From NCBI GenBank assembly GCA_902386205.1, contig CABMIH010000006.1, forward strand, positions 32,001 to 66,430: a DNA stretch of 34,430 nucleotides, read 5' to 3'. Position 1 is the stretch's first letter. The number at the start of each line of letters is the position of its first letter. The position numbers and the translations under genes are program-made. Positions 33,459 through 34,430 of this stretch are shown in pieces. This stretch comes from an uncultured archaeon. Lineage in GTDB: Archaea; Halobacteriota; Methanosarcinia; Methanosarcinales; Methanoperedenaceae. Below the pieces are notes generated by a model. That model searched no databases and was not told the DNA's origin. It saw only the letters and a program-made list of their open reading frames with translations.

Positions 33459-34310
33459 ATCCTGGATTTATCTTGATCTCAAGGTAGTGTTCAGTTTTTT
33501 CTATCAACTTCGATCTTTATAGCATTAACCGGCTTTTTCGAACTTTATTTTACATTTTTATTATTTAATGCCCCACTCAATCCGAATGTGCTGGCAAGCT
33601 TTTTTTTTGCCACATATAGTGTTTACGGCCTGAATAAATTGACTGATTTTGAAGAGGATATTATAAATAATCCGGAAAGAGAAAAGACTATTAAAAAAAT
33701 AAGCAAAATTTTCGAAATTTCATTGGTTTTATCTTTCATACTTTCGCTGGTTATTGGTTTTTCTACAAATATCCTTACTTTACCCGCTCTTCTTTTTCCT
33801 CTTTTAATGGGTGTTGTTTATAGCGTAAGAATATTACCTCATGTACCCCGTTTAAAAGATGTGACGGGCGTGAAAAATCTTATTATAGCACTTAGCTGGA
33901 GCGTTTCTTTGACTCTCCTTCCGGTTATTGGATTGTCAATAATAGAACCTAAACCAATTATTCTTGTGGGTTACATCTCTTTTGTAAAAAGTTTTATCAA
34001 TTCCATTTTATTTGATGTACGCGATATTGAAGGCGACAGAATTAATTTGATTAAAACAATACCTGTACTAATAGGCATTAATAAAACAAAAAAAATTCTA
34101 TTAATCATGAACTCAACCCTTATACCATGGTTAATTTTTGCATATTATTTTTTCTCAAAATATTTTTTTGTTCTGTTTTTCATCATTATCTATGGATACT
34201 GGTACATTCTTTATTTTTGCAGGGATGGAAAAAAAATAGGTAAGTCGCTGGATTTACTTGTGGACGGCGAATTCATACTTGCAGTAATCCTCGCTTTAAT
34301 CTTTGTTTAG
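33418..34310 (+). pseudogene. UbiA-family prenyltransferase split by a -1 frameshift
   Basis: A UbiA-type membrane prenyltransferase in two frames. The 5' part starts at ATG 33418 (MNITSTNQKNF), with GGGGAG about 8 bases upstream, and reads WIYLDLKVVFSFFYQL to a stop at 33520. The remainder continues in the -1 frame, FLSTSIFIALTGFFELY, with no in-frame start until a GTG at 33588. The join falls at the T TTT TTC heptamer 33495-33501. The second frame has both aspartate-rich motifs, NKLTDFEED and DVRDIEGD, and six or more membrane helices, so the catalytic part is intact. Products of such enzymes are prenylated quinones or archaeal lipids. It could be a sequencing error, a real frameshift mutation, or programmed slippage. 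The gene overlaps the regulator gene by 41 bases. Confidence 0.75.
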
Positions 34311-34315
34311 TTCGG

Positions 34316-34364
34316 GGGTATCAAGAACCCTCCGCCTTTCGAAGGCGGAGATGAATTGATACCC
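34316..34364. repeat. Nested hairpin downstream of the UbiA gene
   Basis: The outer arms GGGTATCAA (34316-34324) and TTGATACCC (34356-34364) are perfect complements. Inside, after a 5x5 internal loop, CTCCGCCTT (34330-34338) pairs perfectly with AAGGCGGAG (34342-34350) around a TCG loop. No T-run follows, so it is not a conventional terminator. Hairpins of this kind occur at the ends of IS200/IS605-type elements and in REP-like repeats. No transposase gene lies in the window. Confidence 0.6.
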
Positions 34365-34395
34365 ACACTTTTGAACATGAATCCGTAATAAGTAC

Positions 34396-34423
34396 GTGAG
34401 AGGGTCTCCAAAACACCTCTCAC
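34396..34423. repeat. Second hairpin at the right edge
   Basis: GTGAGAGG (34396-34403) and CCTCTCAC (34416-34423) are perfect 8-bp complements with a 12-base loop. It lies 31 bases after the nested hairpin. The stretch 34311-34430 holds only these two structures and no gene that I can see. Confidence 0.55.
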
Positions 34424-34430
34424 AAACTAA

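Noticed and set aside
34316-34364. Nested hairpin as an intrinsic terminator of the UbiA gene
   Set aside because: No T-run follows the stem, and the outer arms enclose a 5x5 internal loop, unlike a terminator.

Overview
The window reads as archaeal chromosome, most likely from a Methanosarcinales-type euryarchaeon. 'Candidatus Methanoperedens' or a close relative is my best guess, but no single marker proves it. The evidence is a group II chaperonin, a PAN proteasomal ATPase, aMBF1, an archaeal RNase P RNA, an archaeal/eukaryotic-type glycyl-tRNA synthetase, a Methanosarcina-type S-layer protein, DUF2150, a DUF1724-type regulator, KaiC-like ATPases, and TATA-box promoters, several of them apparently leaderless. 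I see no CRISPR array, tRNA, rRNA or transposase gene.

Left part (1-11.5 kb). A large S-layer protein runs off the left edge on the minus strand. Behind it, in the same direction, lie a P-loop protein of unknown function, the thermosome and the RNase P RNA. Divergent from the RNase P RNA are a Trm112-like protein and an AI-2E-family permease. Next come aspartate-semialdehyde dehydrogenase and a 2[4Fe-4S] ferredoxin on the minus strand, then a PLP aminotransferase and a small membrane protein on the plus strand.

Middle part (11.7-23.7 kb). hisH overlaps a PurM/HypE-fold gene, which converges on glyS. A roadblock protein and PAN follow on the minus strand. PAN is divergent from aMBF1, and one TATA element appears to serve both. 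Five consecutive CBS-domain genes (18 CBS motifs by my count) lead into an ATP-dependent RNA ligase, followed by a dodecin-like protein and a small winged-helix protein.

Right part (23.7-34.4 kb). Ten genes on the minus strand are closely packed. In transcription order they are a roadblock protein, a double-domain KaiC ATPase, two overlapping small membrane proteins, a PhnD-like lipoprotein, a multi-sensor histidine kinase, a receiver-only response regulator, DUF2150, a SAM methyltransferase and RlmE-type rRNA 2'-O-methyltransferase. The roadblock-to-regulator part looks like a complete sensing system: an extracytoplasmic binding protein with no transporter, a kinase, a receiver, and a KaiC/roadblock switch. 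It is the best candidate here for an undescribed system. Divergent from it, behind a perfect 19-bp palindrome, is a DUF1724-type regulator overlapping a UbiA prenyltransferase. The prenyltransferase gene is split by an apparent -1 frameshift at a T TTT TTC heptamer. The window ends in two strong hairpins that resemble transposon or REP-like ends.
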